A stretch of 64,000 bases of DNA from Candidatus Gastranaerophilales bacterium (lineage in GTDB: Bacteria > Cyanobacteriota > Vampirovibrionia > Gastranaerophilales > Gastranaerophilaceae): the NCBI GenBank assembly GCA_947630045.1, contig CANRGC010000005.1, positions 1-64,000 on the forward strand, read 5' to 3'. The translations under genes and the position numbers were made by a program. The first letter of the stretch is position 1. Every line of letters begins with the position of its first letter. Below are positions 53,652-62,461 of this stretch, one piece after another. The notes under the pieces were generated by a model. That model had not been told where the DNA came from and made no database searches. It was given only the letters and a program-made list of their open reading frames with translations.

Positions 53652-55154
53652 CTAAATTGCCTCTTTGTCTTTTGGTTTTTCAATTTGTTTCGGCTTTTGT
53701 TCGTTTTCAATCATAATAATATCAGCCACATCAAGATTGGAAGGCGTTTTCTTTTCAAGTTTGGCATTATTCAAATCAATTAAAATAATTTTTTTGGTGT
53801 TTATGCCCGAAACAACAGCGGTTGACTTGTTGGGAATAATTTTAATTTTTGAATAAAAACCTTCGGAATCAAGCGCAATCGGCTCAAGCATTCTGTCTTC
53901 TTCCAAATCATAAACGTTAATTATGCCGTCTTTTGAACAGAGAATGAAGGCTTTTTTATTGAAAATAACAGCGTCTGTCGGCTTTTCCGCCAAATCAAGC
54001 TCACGAATAAGTTCTGTGGGGTTGTCAGATTCAAAACCGTTAATTCTGTAGATATAAGCTTTATTTTGAGTTCTTGAGATTGCAAGAATTTTTTGATTTC
54101 CGATTAAAAGACGGCTCAAATTTTTAACATTTGCCACTTTCTTAATTGCATATGTTTCCTTGCTTATATCCATTATATAAACGTTTTCGTTTTCTTTATC
54201 GTTAAAAGCCAGAAGTTTGTCTTCACCCGAAACGGAAATTTTATCGGGCATTCTGTCTGATTTTACCGTTCTTAAAAGAGAAGCGGAGTTTAAATCAACC
54301 AAATATATTGAATTTGCTTTTGCGCTTGTAATATATGCAATTTGGCTTGTTTCATCAAGATCACCGTCATTTGGCATGGCGTCAAAATCAATTTTGGTTA
54401 AAACCCTTTCATTAACAAGGTCAATGATTTCAGCCGTTTTTGAACCGAAATACATTGTTAGCGCAAATTTTGTCAGAGGCGAAGCTATTATTTTGCTTGG
54501 CAGCCCTGACAATTTAATTTCATACAAAGGTTCGCTTCCGCCCTTATCATAGACGAGGACAAATTTTGTCTTTTTGTTTGTAAAAAAAGTTTTGGCTTGT
54601 TTTAATTCGTTAATCGGCGAAATATTAACATCTTTATCGTCGTTGCTTATGCTTGAATCACTTGTCGTAATAAGCATATTATCCCCTCTTGAAGGAATAA
54701 TAAGGTCGCCTAAAATAATTTTCAAACTTTCCGGAACTTTAAGCCCCGTCGGAACAAGCATATCTTGGGGCATAACGCCCAAACGTACTTTATCGGGCAG
54801 GTTTTCATTTTTTGTAATTGTATAACCGCCTTTGGAGTCTTTAAAGATTTTTAGAAAAACATAGTTATTGTTCAAAATAAAAACTTCGGGTAAGTTTTTA
54901 ATTGATGAAGTTTTGGGATAAGTATACTCAACGGCTATTTTATCAACATCATGCCTTTGAGCGGGATAAAGGGGAACATACATAACGGAATTGTTAATTA
55001 CAACAACCGAATCAAACCTTTGAGTTGCTTTTGGAAGCTGCCCCTTAACGTATCCCCAGACATCATCAGGAAGTTTTGACGCATAAGCATTCGGGCAGGT
55101 TAAAAAAATTGCGCCCGCAACCAAAAGGGTTTTCAGTAAGTTTCTTATCCTCAT
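53652..55154 (-). CDS. Secreted beta-propeller-like protein
   Basis: Exported protein of 500 residues. Signal peptide about 1-25 (ends AYA). From about 200 to 475 the chain has repeated segments of the YVTN/YncE type (for example IVDLNSASLLRTVKSDRMPDKISVSG), which would make a seven-bladed beta-propeller. The C-terminal ~30 residues are Lys/Pro/Glu-rich. Propellers bind partners or ligands; none is shown. It is 10 nt downstream of dnaJ, so it is expressed with the chaperones. Confidence 0.75.
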   Translation of the reverse strand: MRIRNLLKTLLVAGAIFLTCPNAYASKLPDDVWGYVKGQLPKATQRFDSVVVINNSVMYVPLYPAQRHDVDKIAVEYTYPKTSSIKNLPEVFILNNNYVFLKIFKDSKGGYTITKNENLPDKVRLGVMPQDMLVPTGLKVPESLKIILGDLIIPSRGDNMLITTSDSSISNDDKDVNISPINELKQAKTFFTNKKTKFVLVYDKGGSEPLYEIKLSGLPSKIIASPLTKFALTMYFGSKTAEIIDLVNERVLTKIDFDAMPNDGDLDETSQIAYITSAKANSIYLVDLNSASLLRTVKSDRMPDKISVSGEDKLLAFNDKENENVYIMDISKETYAIKKVANVKNLSRLLIGNQKILAISRTQNKAYIYRINGFESDNPTELIRELDLAEKPTDAVIFNKKAFILCSKDGIINVYDLEEDRMLEPIALDSEGFYSKIKIIPNKSTAVVSGINTKKIILIDLNNAKLEKKTPSNLDVADIIMIENEQKPKQIEKPKDKEAI

Positions 55155-55164
55155 TTTTGCTCCT

Positions 55165-56280
55165 TTATTTAAAAGCAGTTTTAACTTTTTCCATTATACC
55201 GCTTTTCTTTTCATTTTTTTCAAGTTCAAAAAGTTCTCTGTAGAGTTTTTCTTCTTCTTTTGATAATTTTTTAGGTGTCTTTATTTTAATTGTAACATAA
55301 TGGTTGCCCCTTTGTCCTTCCTTACCGAGGTATGGGACACCTTTCCCTTTTATTAAAAGCTTCGCCAGATTGTCTATTCCTTGAGGAATATGAATTTTTT
55401 CTTCTCCGTCAACCGTATTTACCGTGACTTCATCACCTAAAACCGCCTGAGGCATTGAAATTTCAAGAACGGTATGAATATCAACCCCGTCTCTAATAAA
55501 TTCTTTTGACTCTTTTACGTATAAAACAATATACATATCTCCGGCTCTGCCGCCGTTTTTGCCCGCATTGCCTTCGTTGGAAAGTCTTATTCTTGAGCCT
55601 GAATCAACGCCTTTTGGAATTTTTATTTTAACTGTTTTTTCTTTTTGAACAGCCCCTCTGCCCTTACATTGCTTGCAATTTGCGGACGGGTCTATTCCGC
55701 TTCCCCCGCAAGCGGGACATGTTGTAACAGATGTAAAATTTCCCAAAATTGTTCTTGTGTTCTGTTGAACCCTGCCATGACCTTTACATGTTTTGCAAAC
55801 AGTGTCTTTAGCGTTTTTATCTTTACCTGTTCCGTGACATTCTTCGCATTCTTCGAGGTGTCTTATTTTAATTTCTTTTTCAACCCCGAAAACCGCTTCC
55901 ATAAAGTCTATTTGAATATCCATTCTAAGGTCGTCGCCGGATATTGGGGCGTTGGGGTCATTTCTTCCCGACGAAAAACCGCCCATGGAACCGCCGAAAA
56001 ATGCTTCAAAAATATCATTTATGCCGCCAAAACCAAAATCAAAAGGTCCTTGGCTGTATCCGGCATTTTTAAGACCGTCCTCTCCGTATCTGTCATATAG
56101 TTGTCTTTTTTCATCATCCGACAAAGTTTCATAGGCTTTGCCAAGTTCTTTAAACCTTTCTTCGGCGTCAGGCGCCTTGTTAACGTCCGGATGAAGTTGT
56201 CTTGCTTTTTTTCTGAATGCTGATTTTATTTCGTCTTTTGTGGCGTTTTTACCAACCCCCAATATTTCATAATAGTCCAT
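55165..56280 (-). CDS. dnaJ: Chaperone DnaJ
   Basis: Hsp40 co-chaperone of DnaK, 371 residues, all four parts: J-domain with HPD (QLHPDVN) at about 1-70, Gly/Phe region (about 75-110), the zinc domain with four CxxCxGxG repeats (CEECHGTG, CKTCKGHG, CPACGGSG, CKQCKGRG) at about 135-210, then the C-terminal substrate domains. Starts TAATG on the grpE stop, so the two are coupled. dnaK and hrcA are not in the window. Confidence 0.96.
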   Translation of the reverse strand: MDYYEILGVGKNATKDEIKSAFRKKARQLHPDVNKAPDAEERFKELGKAYETLSDDEKRQLYDRYGEDGLKNAGYSQGPFDFGFGGINDIFEAFFGGSMGGFSSGRNDPNAPISGDDLRMDIQIDFMEAVFGVEKEIKIRHLEECEECHGTGKDKNAKDTVCKTCKGHGRVQQNTRTILGNFTSVTTCPACGGSGIDPSANCKQCKGRGAVQKEKTVKIKIPKGVDSGSRIRLSNEGNAGKNGGRAGDMYIVLYVKESKEFIRDGVDIHTVLEISMPQAVLGDEVTVNTVDGEEKIHIPQGIDNLAKLLIKGKGVPYLGKEGQRGNHYVTIKIKTPKKLSKEEEKLYRELFELEKNEKKSGIMEKVKTAFK

Positions 56281-56873
56281 TATTTTTCTTCGCCTTTTTC
56301 AACTGCAACATTAACCATTGCAGGTCTTATAACTCTGTCATGCAACATATAACCCGCCTGTAATTCCGCAATTACGGTATGACTTTCCTGTTCATCAGTC
56401 GGGGTCTGCATAACCGCTTCCATTAAGTTCGGGTCAAATTCTTTTCCTTTTGCTTCAATTTTTTTAAGCCCGATTTTGTCTAAAACGTCATATAATTGTT
56501 TTATTGAAACCTCAAAGCTCTGTTTTATAACGTCTTTGTCCTCGGTTTTTTCCATTGATTCTTTTGCGCGGGAGAGCGTATCCAAAACGGGCACAATTTT
56601 TGTTAAAGTTTCCTGTGCGCCATATTTTATAAGGCTTTCTCTTTCTTGCGCCTGACGTTTTCTGTAATTGTCAAAATCTGCGGCAAGCCTTAAATATTTG
56701 TTGTTTATATCATCAAGCTCTGTTTTCAGCTTTTCTTCAATATTTTCTTCTTTTGTTTCATTTTCAGAGATTTCTTCTTTTGTTTCATTTTCAGAGATTT
56801 CTTCTTTTGTTTCATTTTCCGTGTTTTCCTTTTCAACAAAAGGATTGTCTTGTATTTGTTCCTGATTTTCCAT
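56280..56873 (-). CDS. grpE: GrpE nucleotide-exchange factor
   Basis: Nucleotide-exchange factor for DnaK, 197 residues from the ATG at 56873, backed by the SD GGGAG. An upstream frame extends a further 15 codons, but without an SD. The N-terminal disordered part contains a three-copy 9-residue repeat (SENETKEEI), encoded by the DNA repeat at 56745-56819. The coiled-coil KYLRLAADFDNYRKRQAQE and the beta domain with VMQTPTDEQESHTVIAELQAGYMLHDRVIRPAMVNVA are typical. Confidence 0.95.
   Translation of the reverse strand: MENQEQIQDNPFVEKENTENETKEEISENETKEEISENETKEENIEEKLKTELDDINNKYLRLAADFDNYRKRQAQERESLIKYGAQETLTKIVPVLDTLSRAKESMEKTEDKDVIKQSFEVSIKQLYDVLDKIGLKKIEAKGKEFDPNLMEAVMQTPTDEQESHTVIAELQAGYMLHDRVIRPAMVNVAVEKGEEK
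56745..56819 (-). repeat. 27-bp tandem repeat inside grpE
   Basis: Two perfect copies plus 21 bp of a third, unit TTCTTCTTTTGTTTCATTTT with CAGAGAT (plus strand, 27 bp in all). In frame it codes for the 9-residue SENETKEEI repeat. Perfect identity between copies means a recent expansion. Confidence 0.9.
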
Positions 56874-57071
56874 TTGGCTAAACTCCCTGTTTTTAATATA
56901 TGCGGGCAATATTAACATTATAAAGTATGAAGATTATTTGTCTATTTAAATTAATTTTTTATTAATATTTTACATTGTAAACTTTTGTAAAGCACTAACA
57001 ACCCCATGTTTAAAGTTTATGGGAGATTTTGCCGACATGACATGTATAAAAGAACTGATAAAGGGGTAAAA

Positions 57072-57782
57072 ATGGGATTTGCAGCAAGCCAAGCAAGATT
57101 TTTAGCACTAACCGCAAGACTGAATGATTGCGAAATGGAAGCACAACAGATTGCGCAAGAAAGACTTGCTCTGTCTAACATTATGGAACTTGCTTCCACA
57201 GATTATGAAGATGCAACAAGCAACCAATATTATTCGGCTAATGTTTTTGATAACGGCGGCCTAACCCAAAGGGATGTTGCATTAACTTATGACGTAATCA
57301 TAAAAGACGAGTTAAACGGCGGTCTTGGAATGAGGCTCGTTACATCAAGCGGACTGGTTGTTGTTCCTGATGAAGCTGAAATGCAAAGACAAATTGAAGA
57401 AAGCATGGATAGTGAAACACCGCTTACATCAGCTGATTTCTTCATTATGAAAGAAATTAAAAATGCCGACACCCTTAAATTGAACCTTGAAGAAGGAAAC
57501 ATGTTCTTTGCGCCAAAAACAAAAAGTTCAATAACAAACGATTGGGATTATAAAAGCCCTGAGGTTTTAAGTAATGTTTCTATTGAATATGATAAAACTG
57601 ATGACGCCGCTGCGGGCGCTGAATATGAAACCAAAGTTAAGGCAGCGGAAGCAAAAGACAGTCTTCTTGAAATGAGGCTTGACCAGTTAAATACGGAACA
57701 CAGATCAATTGAAACGGAGATGGATTCGCTCCAAAAAGTTATTGATGACAACGTTGAATCAAGTTTTGGAACATTCGGATAA
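57072..57782 (+). CDS. Signal-less helical protein (236 aa)
   Basis: I do not recognise a named family. The ATG at 57072 has the SD AAAGGGG and starts GFAASQARFLALTARLNDCE; the frame runs 22 codons further upstream but without an SD. N-terminal residues 3-45 form a long amphipathic helix (SQARFLALTARL..AQQIAQERLALSN), as seen at the start of flagellin- or hook-type export substrates. The middle (about 60-160) is mixed, and the C terminus (about 185-236) is a second helix, RLDQLNTEHRSIETEMDSLQKVIDDNVE. The N- and C-terminal paired helices resemble the D0 layout of axial proteins, but the rest of that machine is not here. It has its own SD and terminator. Confidence 0.7.
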   Translation: MGFAASQARFLALTARLNDCEMEAQQIAQERLALSNIMELASTDYEDATSNQYYSANVFDNGGLTQRDVALTYDVIIKDELNGGLGMRLVTSSGLVVVPDEAEMQRQIEESMDSETPLTSADFFIMKEIKNADTLKLNLEEGNMFFAPKTKSSITNDWDYKSPEVLSNVSIEYDKTDDAAAGAEYETKVKAAEAKDSLLEMRLDQLNTEHRSIETEMDSLQKVIDDNVESSFGTFG

Positions 57783-57800
57783 AATAGAGGATATATTGAA

Positions 57801-57832
57801 AAAGGGGAAATGAAAATTCATTTCCCCTTTTA
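57801..57832. terminator. Bidirectional terminator between the 236-aa gene and hpf
   Basis: A perfect 15-bp inverted repeat AAAAGGGGAAATGAA / TTCATTTCCCCTTTT (57801-57815, 57818-57832) in a 67-nt gap between convergent genes. Confidence 0.85.
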
Positions 57833-57849
57833 GTATGTTTAAAAAATTA

Positions 57850-58203
57850 TTATTCTTTATCTTCAGGAACAGAAGATGTTCTTATTGATTCAAGATTGCT
57901 TTTTGATTTTAAATTTCTTTCTTTATATTTTCTGACCTGTCTTTCAAGCTTGTCTGAAATAAGGTCAATGCTTGCATACATTGATTCTGCTTTTTCTTCC
58001 ACCCTGATTAATTCGGATGAGAGCCTGCAATTTACTTCTGCGACATGTGAATCGTTGACGGAAGGATTTTTAATTACGCTTAAGATAATGTCAATTGCTT
58101 GAATTTGATCGTAGTGCGCAGCCACTTTTCCGAGTTTTTCTTTAGCGTAAGCCTTGATTGCGTCAGTGATTTCAACGTTGCGTCCGTTAACATGAATGTG
58201 CAT
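57850..58203 (-). CDS. hpf: Ribosome hibernation promoting factor (short form)
   Basis: Binds the 30S A/P region and stops translation in resting cells. The protein has 117 residues, so it is the short form; the C-terminal dimerisation domain of long HPF, which forms 100S dimers alone, is missing. It begins MHIHVNGRNVEITDAIKAYAKEKLGKVAAHYD, the family start, then HVAEVNCRLSSELIRVEEKAESMYASIDLISDKLERQVRKYKER. With a short form, a separate RMF-like partner would be needed for 100S dimers. Confidence 0.92.
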   Translation of the reverse strand: MHIHVNGRNVEITDAIKAYAKEKLGKVAAHYDQIQAIDIILSVIKNPSVNDSHVAEVNCRLSSELIRVEEKAESMYASIDLISDKLERQVRKYKERNLKSKSNLESIRTSSVPEDKE

Positions 58204-58324
58204 AAAAATTTTCTCCGTTTCTAAAGTAGGTTATAACTTCCTTCTTGAACAACACTTAAATTATCTTTTAATTATACACAATTTATCTTAGTTTTTAAAG
58301 TGTTTCTTTATAAAATTTTAACTC

Positions 58325-58353
58325 TTGAACTAATTAATTTTAAAAGTTATAAT
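58325..58353 (+). promoter_or_regulatory. Sigma-70 type promoter of trkA-trkH, leaderless
   Basis: TTGAAC (58325-58330), 17-bp spacer, TATAAT (58348-58353), and then 7 nt to the trkA ATG. The start therefore falls on or next to the A of the start codon, and there is no SD. Confidence 0.75.
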
Positions 58354-58360
58354 TCGACTT

Positions 58361-59713
58361 ATGAAAATAGTAATATATGGTGCGGGCGATATTGCTTCAA
58401 TACTTGCAACGGAATTTTTTGAAGACCACGATATTATCGTAATTGACCCGAACCAGCAAAAACTAAACCAGTTTGCGCATCTTGATTTATCTACAATCAA
58501 CGGAGACGCTTCCAATATAAACATTTTAAATCAGGCTGACATTAAAAATGCCGATGTCTTTATTGCAACAAGCGAGCTTGATGAGGCAAATATAGTCGGC
58601 TGTATTATGACAAAATATTTAAGCTGCGCCAAAACGGCATGTTTTGTTTCAAGAAAAGAGTGTAAAAATTCGCTTAAGGTTATTAATGAAAACGCAACCG
58701 GTGAAAATGACATTAATATTAATTGCGTTATTTGGCCGGAAGAACTTCTTACAAGAGAAATTTTCAGCATTATAACCGTGCCTGACGCAGTTGATGTTGA
58801 AAACTTTAACCGTGGTAAAACAAGACTTTTGGAATATAAAATTAAAGAAAATTCCCCTCTTTTAAACAAAAAATTAAAAGATGTTGATTTTAACGAAGAA
58901 ACACTGGTGGTGGGAATTGCAAGAGAAGATTTTCTTTTTATTCCCAACGGAGATGACAGCTTTAAATTAAACGACAGATGTATTTTTATGGGAACTCCGG
59001 AAGGGCTTGATTTAACTTCTTTTAAATTCTTTATTGACGAAAAATCTGCGGTTGAAAATGTTGCAATTATAGGGGGCGGAACGGTTGGTTTTGAGCTTGC
59101 GAAATTGTTGGAAAAAACCAAAATCAAAGTTAAATTAATCGAAAAAGATTATAAGCGTTGTGAACTTTTATCGGAAGAATTGAATAAAACCCTTATTTTA
59201 AATGCTGACGGCACAAACACCGAATTTTTAACTCAAGAGGGAATTGGCGGCATGGATGTTGTCATTGCTCTTACAAACAGAGATGAAAAAAACCTTTTGT
59301 GTTCTTTAATTTCCAAGCAACTCGGCGCAAAAAGAGTTATTTCAAGAGTAGACAGGCTCATGACGGCAACTTTATTTGAAAATGTCGGGGTAGACGTCGC
59401 CGTTTCTCCCAAACAGGCAGCATTAAACGAAATTAAAAATCAGATTATAGATTCCAAAATGGGAATTATCGCAAGTGTTGAAAAAGATATGGGCAAAGTT
59501 CAGGAAATTCAGATAGGTTGCGATTTTAAAGACATTTCGCTTATGAATTTAAAACTTCCCTATAGAGCCGTTGTTGCAACAATTCAAAGGGGCTCAAGGG
59601 TAATCATCCCGAAAGGTCAAACCCTAATCAGAGCCAACGACACTCTGCTTGTCTTTTCAATGGCGGAAGACGCCCAGAAAATTAAAAATTTCTTTAAAAA
59701 TATCGGGGCATAA
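58361..59713 (+). CDS. trkA: Trk potassium uptake protein TrkA
   Basis: NAD-binding regulator of TrkH/TrkG potassium channels, 450 residues. Two tandem RCK halves are seen, each with a Rossmann core: GAGDIASILATEF near the start and GGGTVGFELAKLL near residue 237, with the acidic ends (VIDPN, LIEKDYK). Two TrkA-C domains follow each. It begins leaderless after a good promoter and lies 5 nt before trkH. Confidence 0.95.
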   Translation: MKIVIYGAGDIASILATEFFEDHDIIVIDPNQQKLNQFAHLDLSTINGDASNINILNQADIKNADVFIATSELDEANIVGCIMTKYLSCAKTACFVSRKECKNSLKVINENATGENDININCVIWPEELLTREIFSIITVPDAVDVENFNRGKTRLLEYKIKENSPLLNKKLKDVDFNEETLVVGIAREDFLFIPNGDDSFKLNDRCIFMGTPEGLDLTSFKFFIDEKSAVENVAIIGGGTVGFELAKLLEKTKIKVKLIEKDYKRCELLSEELNKTLILNADGTNTEFLTQEGIGGMDVVIALTNRDEKNLLCSLISKQLGAKRVISRVDRLMTATLFENVGVDVAVSPKQAALNEIKNQIIDSKMGIIASVEKDMGKVQEIQIGCDFKDISLMNLKLPYRAVVATIQRGSRVIIPKGQTLIRANDTLLVFSMAEDAQKIKNFFKNIGA

Positions 59714-59718
59714 AAACT

Positions 59719-61179
59719 ATGAGATTTAAAGTGATTTTAAATACAACGGGCATAATAATGAAGTATATAAGCTTGATTTTTGTTTTTCCCGTTATTTTTG
59801 CACTTTTATACAGAGAATTTTCTTCCATTCCGCCTTTTATTGTAACGGGCTTTTCGGCTTGGGTTTTGGGATATCTTTTCGGGCTTAATGACGCAAGCGA
59901 AAAAGATATTGATAATATAACAAGGGCAGAAGCCTTTGCAATTACTTTGATTTCATGGGGTCTATTCGGGCTTGTATGCACAATTCCTTTTCTTTTCTTT
60001 GGTTTGTCCCCGATAAATTCTTTATTTGAGGCATTTTCAGGAATTTCAACAACCGGTGCCACAATTTTAACCGATTTTTCAAGTTTTTCCAAAACTTTCT
60101 TTTTATATAGGGCGTTGACTCAATGGTTCGGCGGTATGGGAATTATAGTCCTTTTCGTTGCGGTTCTTCCGAAATTTGCGGTTGCGGGACGTCAGATGTT
60201 TTTTGCGGAATCTCCCAACCCGACGGAAGAAAAAATCACCCCCAGAATAAGATATACCGCAAGCTGGCTTTGGTCAATTTATATTTTGTTAACCATATGC
60301 CAGATTGTTTGTTTAAAATTTATGGGGCTTAGTTTTTATGATTCAATCTGCGCAAGTTTAACCACGGTTTCTGCGGGCGGGTTTTCAAACACCGCAACAA
60401 GTTTTATAAATTATAACAATAAAATTATCAGCATAGTCGGGATATTCACCTTTTGTTCCGGCATAAACATGCTTTTAACTTACAAAGTTTTAATCAAGGG
60501 AAAAATTAAAGAACTTTTTAAAAGTGAAGAATGCCGTGCATATTTTATTATAGTTTTAATTTTTACTCTTTTAATTTCATTAATTCTTTTCTTCCAAATG
60601 AATATGCCCGTTAAAGACGCAATCAGAAATGCGTTTTTTGAAACTGCGGCAACAATAACATCAACGGGCTCATGTTCTTTTGATTATTCAATCTGGCCTC
60701 TTAGGGCAAAGGTTTTATTATTTGCACTAATGTTTATCGGGGGTTCTGCCATATCCGCTTCGGGTTCAATTAAAATTTCAAGATGGATTTACCTTACAAA
60801 ATATATAAGAAAAGAATTAAACAAAATCATACATCCCGCCGCAATAATTCCGATTAAGCTTCAAAAAAGAATTGTTCCGACTGAAATAGGGCAGCAAATA
60901 ATAATTTTTGTAATGTTTTTCTTCGCAATATTCGGCATAAGCGCAATTTTAGTTGCCTTTATTGAACAAAATTCCGTTATCGCAATCACGGGAAGCATTG
61001 CGACACTTTCAAACACCGGACCCGCCTTTGATAGTGTAATAGGACCTTTAGGAAGCTACGAAAGTCTTTCCGCTCCGACAAAATTAATTTTTATTTTTAA
61101 TATGTTTGCGGGCCGTTTGGAAATAATTCCTTTGCTTGCCATTTTAAACAAAGATTTGTGGGAAGTTAAGAAAAATTAG
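59719..61179 (+). CDS. trkH: Trk potassium channel TrkH
   Basis: Membrane potassium transporter, 486 residues, about 8-10 helices with four selectivity-filter loops; GISTTGAT, TVSAGGF, TITSTGSCSF and TLSNTGPAF are the four. Arg in the third membrane segment typical of TrkH is expected. It is the partner of TrkA. It ends tail-to-tail, sharing 4 nt with the lapA gene. The pair controls turgor and membrane potential. Confidence 0.94.
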   Translation: MRFKVILNTTGIIMKYISLIFVFPVIFALLYREFSSIPPFIVTGFSAWVLGYLFGLNDASEKDIDNITRAEAFAITLISWGLFGLVCTIPFLFFGLSPINSLFEAFSGISTTGATILTDFSSFSKTFFLYRALTQWFGGMGIIVLFVAVLPKFAVAGRQMFFAESPNPTEEKITPRIRYTASWLWSIYILLTICQIVCLKFMGLSFYDSICASLTTVSAGGFSNTATSFINYNNKIISIVGIFTFCSGINMLLTYKVLIKGKIKELFKSEECRAYFIIVLIFTLLISLILFFQMNMPVKDAIRNAFFETAATITSTGSCSFDYSIWPLRAKVLLFALMFIGGSAISASGSIKISRWIYLTKYIRKELNKIIHPAAIIPIKLQKRIVPTEIGQQIIIFVMFFFAIFGISAILVAFIEQNSVIAITGSIATLSNTGPAFDSVIGPLGSYESLSAPTKLIFIFNMFAGRLEIIPLLAILNKDLWEVKKN

Positions 61180-61517
61180 CCTTCAATTTGTTTTTTTAAG
61201 GCGGCTTCAAGAGTTTTTATTTTATTTTCAAGAATTTTTATTCTTTCATCCGAGTTTTCGGAATTTATGGAAGCTTTATCGTATTTTTTTCTTAATTTTG
61301 AACAGTTGTTCCTAACCTCAAAAAACGAAGCAAGCATAAGTAAAACGCCTGATAAAATGCCCAGAGAATAAACAATTAAATTCCACACCAAAAATGACAC
61401 GTTATAAGACTTTTCAAGATACATTACAGTAATGTTTATAATTGTATCGTTATATTGTCCTATCATTAATACAAAAACCGTTATTAAAATTGCAAGTATA
61501 GTGCAGAATATTCCCAT
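61176..61517 (-). CDS. LapA-like membrane protein (DUF1049)
   Basis: Small inner-membrane protein of 113 residues with two N-terminal helices (about 3-22 and 42-66) and a coiled-coil cytosolic tail. This is the layout of LapA, which with LapB helps LPS assembly and steers LpxC degradation. The match is by layout and the LapA-type second helix; no LapB is visible. It follows rluD by 2 nt. Confidence 0.75.
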   Translation of the reverse strand: MGIFCTILAILITVFVLMIGQYNDTIINITVMYLEKSYNVSFLVWNLIVYSLGILSGVLLMLASFFEVRNNCSKLRKKYDKASINSENSDERIKILENKIKTLEAALKKQIEG

Positions 61518-61519
61518 TT

Positions 61520-62461
61520 TTAACTCCTTAATAATTCTAGTGCCTTAACTAAATCAGGATGATAATTTTCCTTTTTGATTTCAAATTCCATTATCTCACC
61601 TGAAGAAGGATGTGTAAAGGATAAATAATATGACATAAGAACCTGCCCTTTGGGTTTAAATTGCTTTAAAAAGTTGTTTTTAAACCCTTTTGCGCCATAT
61701 GTGTCATCGCCTATTAAGGGGTGATTTATGCTTGAAAAATGACATCTTATCTGGTGGGTTCGCCCTGTTTCAAGTTGAATTTCAAGAAATGTCGCCGAAT
61801 TTAACCTTTCTAAAACTTTATATCGGGTAAGGGCGGAAAGCCCCTCTTTTGAGGTGACCATTTTTACCGTGTTTTTAAGAGAGTGAAGAATTGGGGTATC
61901 AATTATTCCTTCATTTTCTTCAATTATCCCATGACAAATTGCAAGATATTTTCTTTTTGTTCTTTTTTCTTTAATATCTTTTTGCAAAAAAAGATGAGAG
62001 GGGTTATTTTTTGCAACAAGCATAAGCCCCGATGTATCTTTATCAAGCCTGTGAACAATTCCGAGCCTTTCTTTTCCGCCGATGTCGGAAAGGTTTTTTG
62101 TGTGATATAAAAGGGCGGAAACAAGGGTTTCCTTTTCATTTTTATTTGTAGGGTGACAAATCAACCCCTTTTGTTTGTTTAAAACAATTAAGTCTTTATC
62201 CTCATAATAAATATCAAGCGGAATATTTTCGGGTTTAATTGAAAATTCTTCTTCATCTGTAGGAAAATATTCCAAAACTTCACCTGATTTTAATTTATAT
62301 GAGGCTTGAAAAACTTTATCATCAACTTTTATCTTTCCTTCTTCAATAAGAGTTTTCGCCTTTGTTCTTGTTAATTTAAAGGCGCTTGAGCTGACTAAAT
62401 CAAGCCTTTTATTTTCTTCATCGGGTGAAACTTCAAATTTCAATTTTTCTTCCTTTTCCAT
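61520..62461 (-). CDS. rluD: Pseudouridine synthase, RluD type
   Basis: Isomerises uridines in 23S rRNA, 313 residues. N-terminal S4 RNA-binding domain (RLDLVSSSAFKLTRTKAKTLIEEGKIKVDD), then the catalytic Asp in HRLDKDTSGLMLVAKN. The late ETGRTHQIRCHFSSINHPLIGDDTYG is typical. Which uridines are modified is not decided. It overlaps lspA by 22 nt, so it is translated with it. Confidence 0.94.
   Translation of the reverse strand: MEKEEKLKFEVSPDEENKRLDLVSSSAFKLTRTKAKTLIEEGKIKVDDKVFQASYKLKSGEVLEYFPTDEEEFSIKPENIPLDIYYEDKDLIVLNKQKGLICHPTNKNEKETLVSALLYHTKNLSDIGGKERLGIVHRLDKDTSGLMLVAKNNPSHLFLQKDIKEKRTKRKYLAICHGIIEENEGIIDTPILHSLKNTVKMVTSKEGLSALTRYKVLERLNSATFLEIQLETGRTHQIRCHFSSINHPLIGDDTYGAKGFKNNFLKQFKPKGQVLMSYYLSFTHPSSGEIMEFEIKKENYHPDLVKALELLRS

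Noticed and set aside
57017-57199. Minus-strand ORF over the start of the 236-aa gene
   Set aside because: Antisense to the plus frame, which has an SD, a proper end and a terminator.
58531-59127. 198-aa minus-strand ORF inside trkA
   Set aside because: It is Ser-rich and has no SD. It is a long antisense shadow of a Glu/Lys-rich gene.
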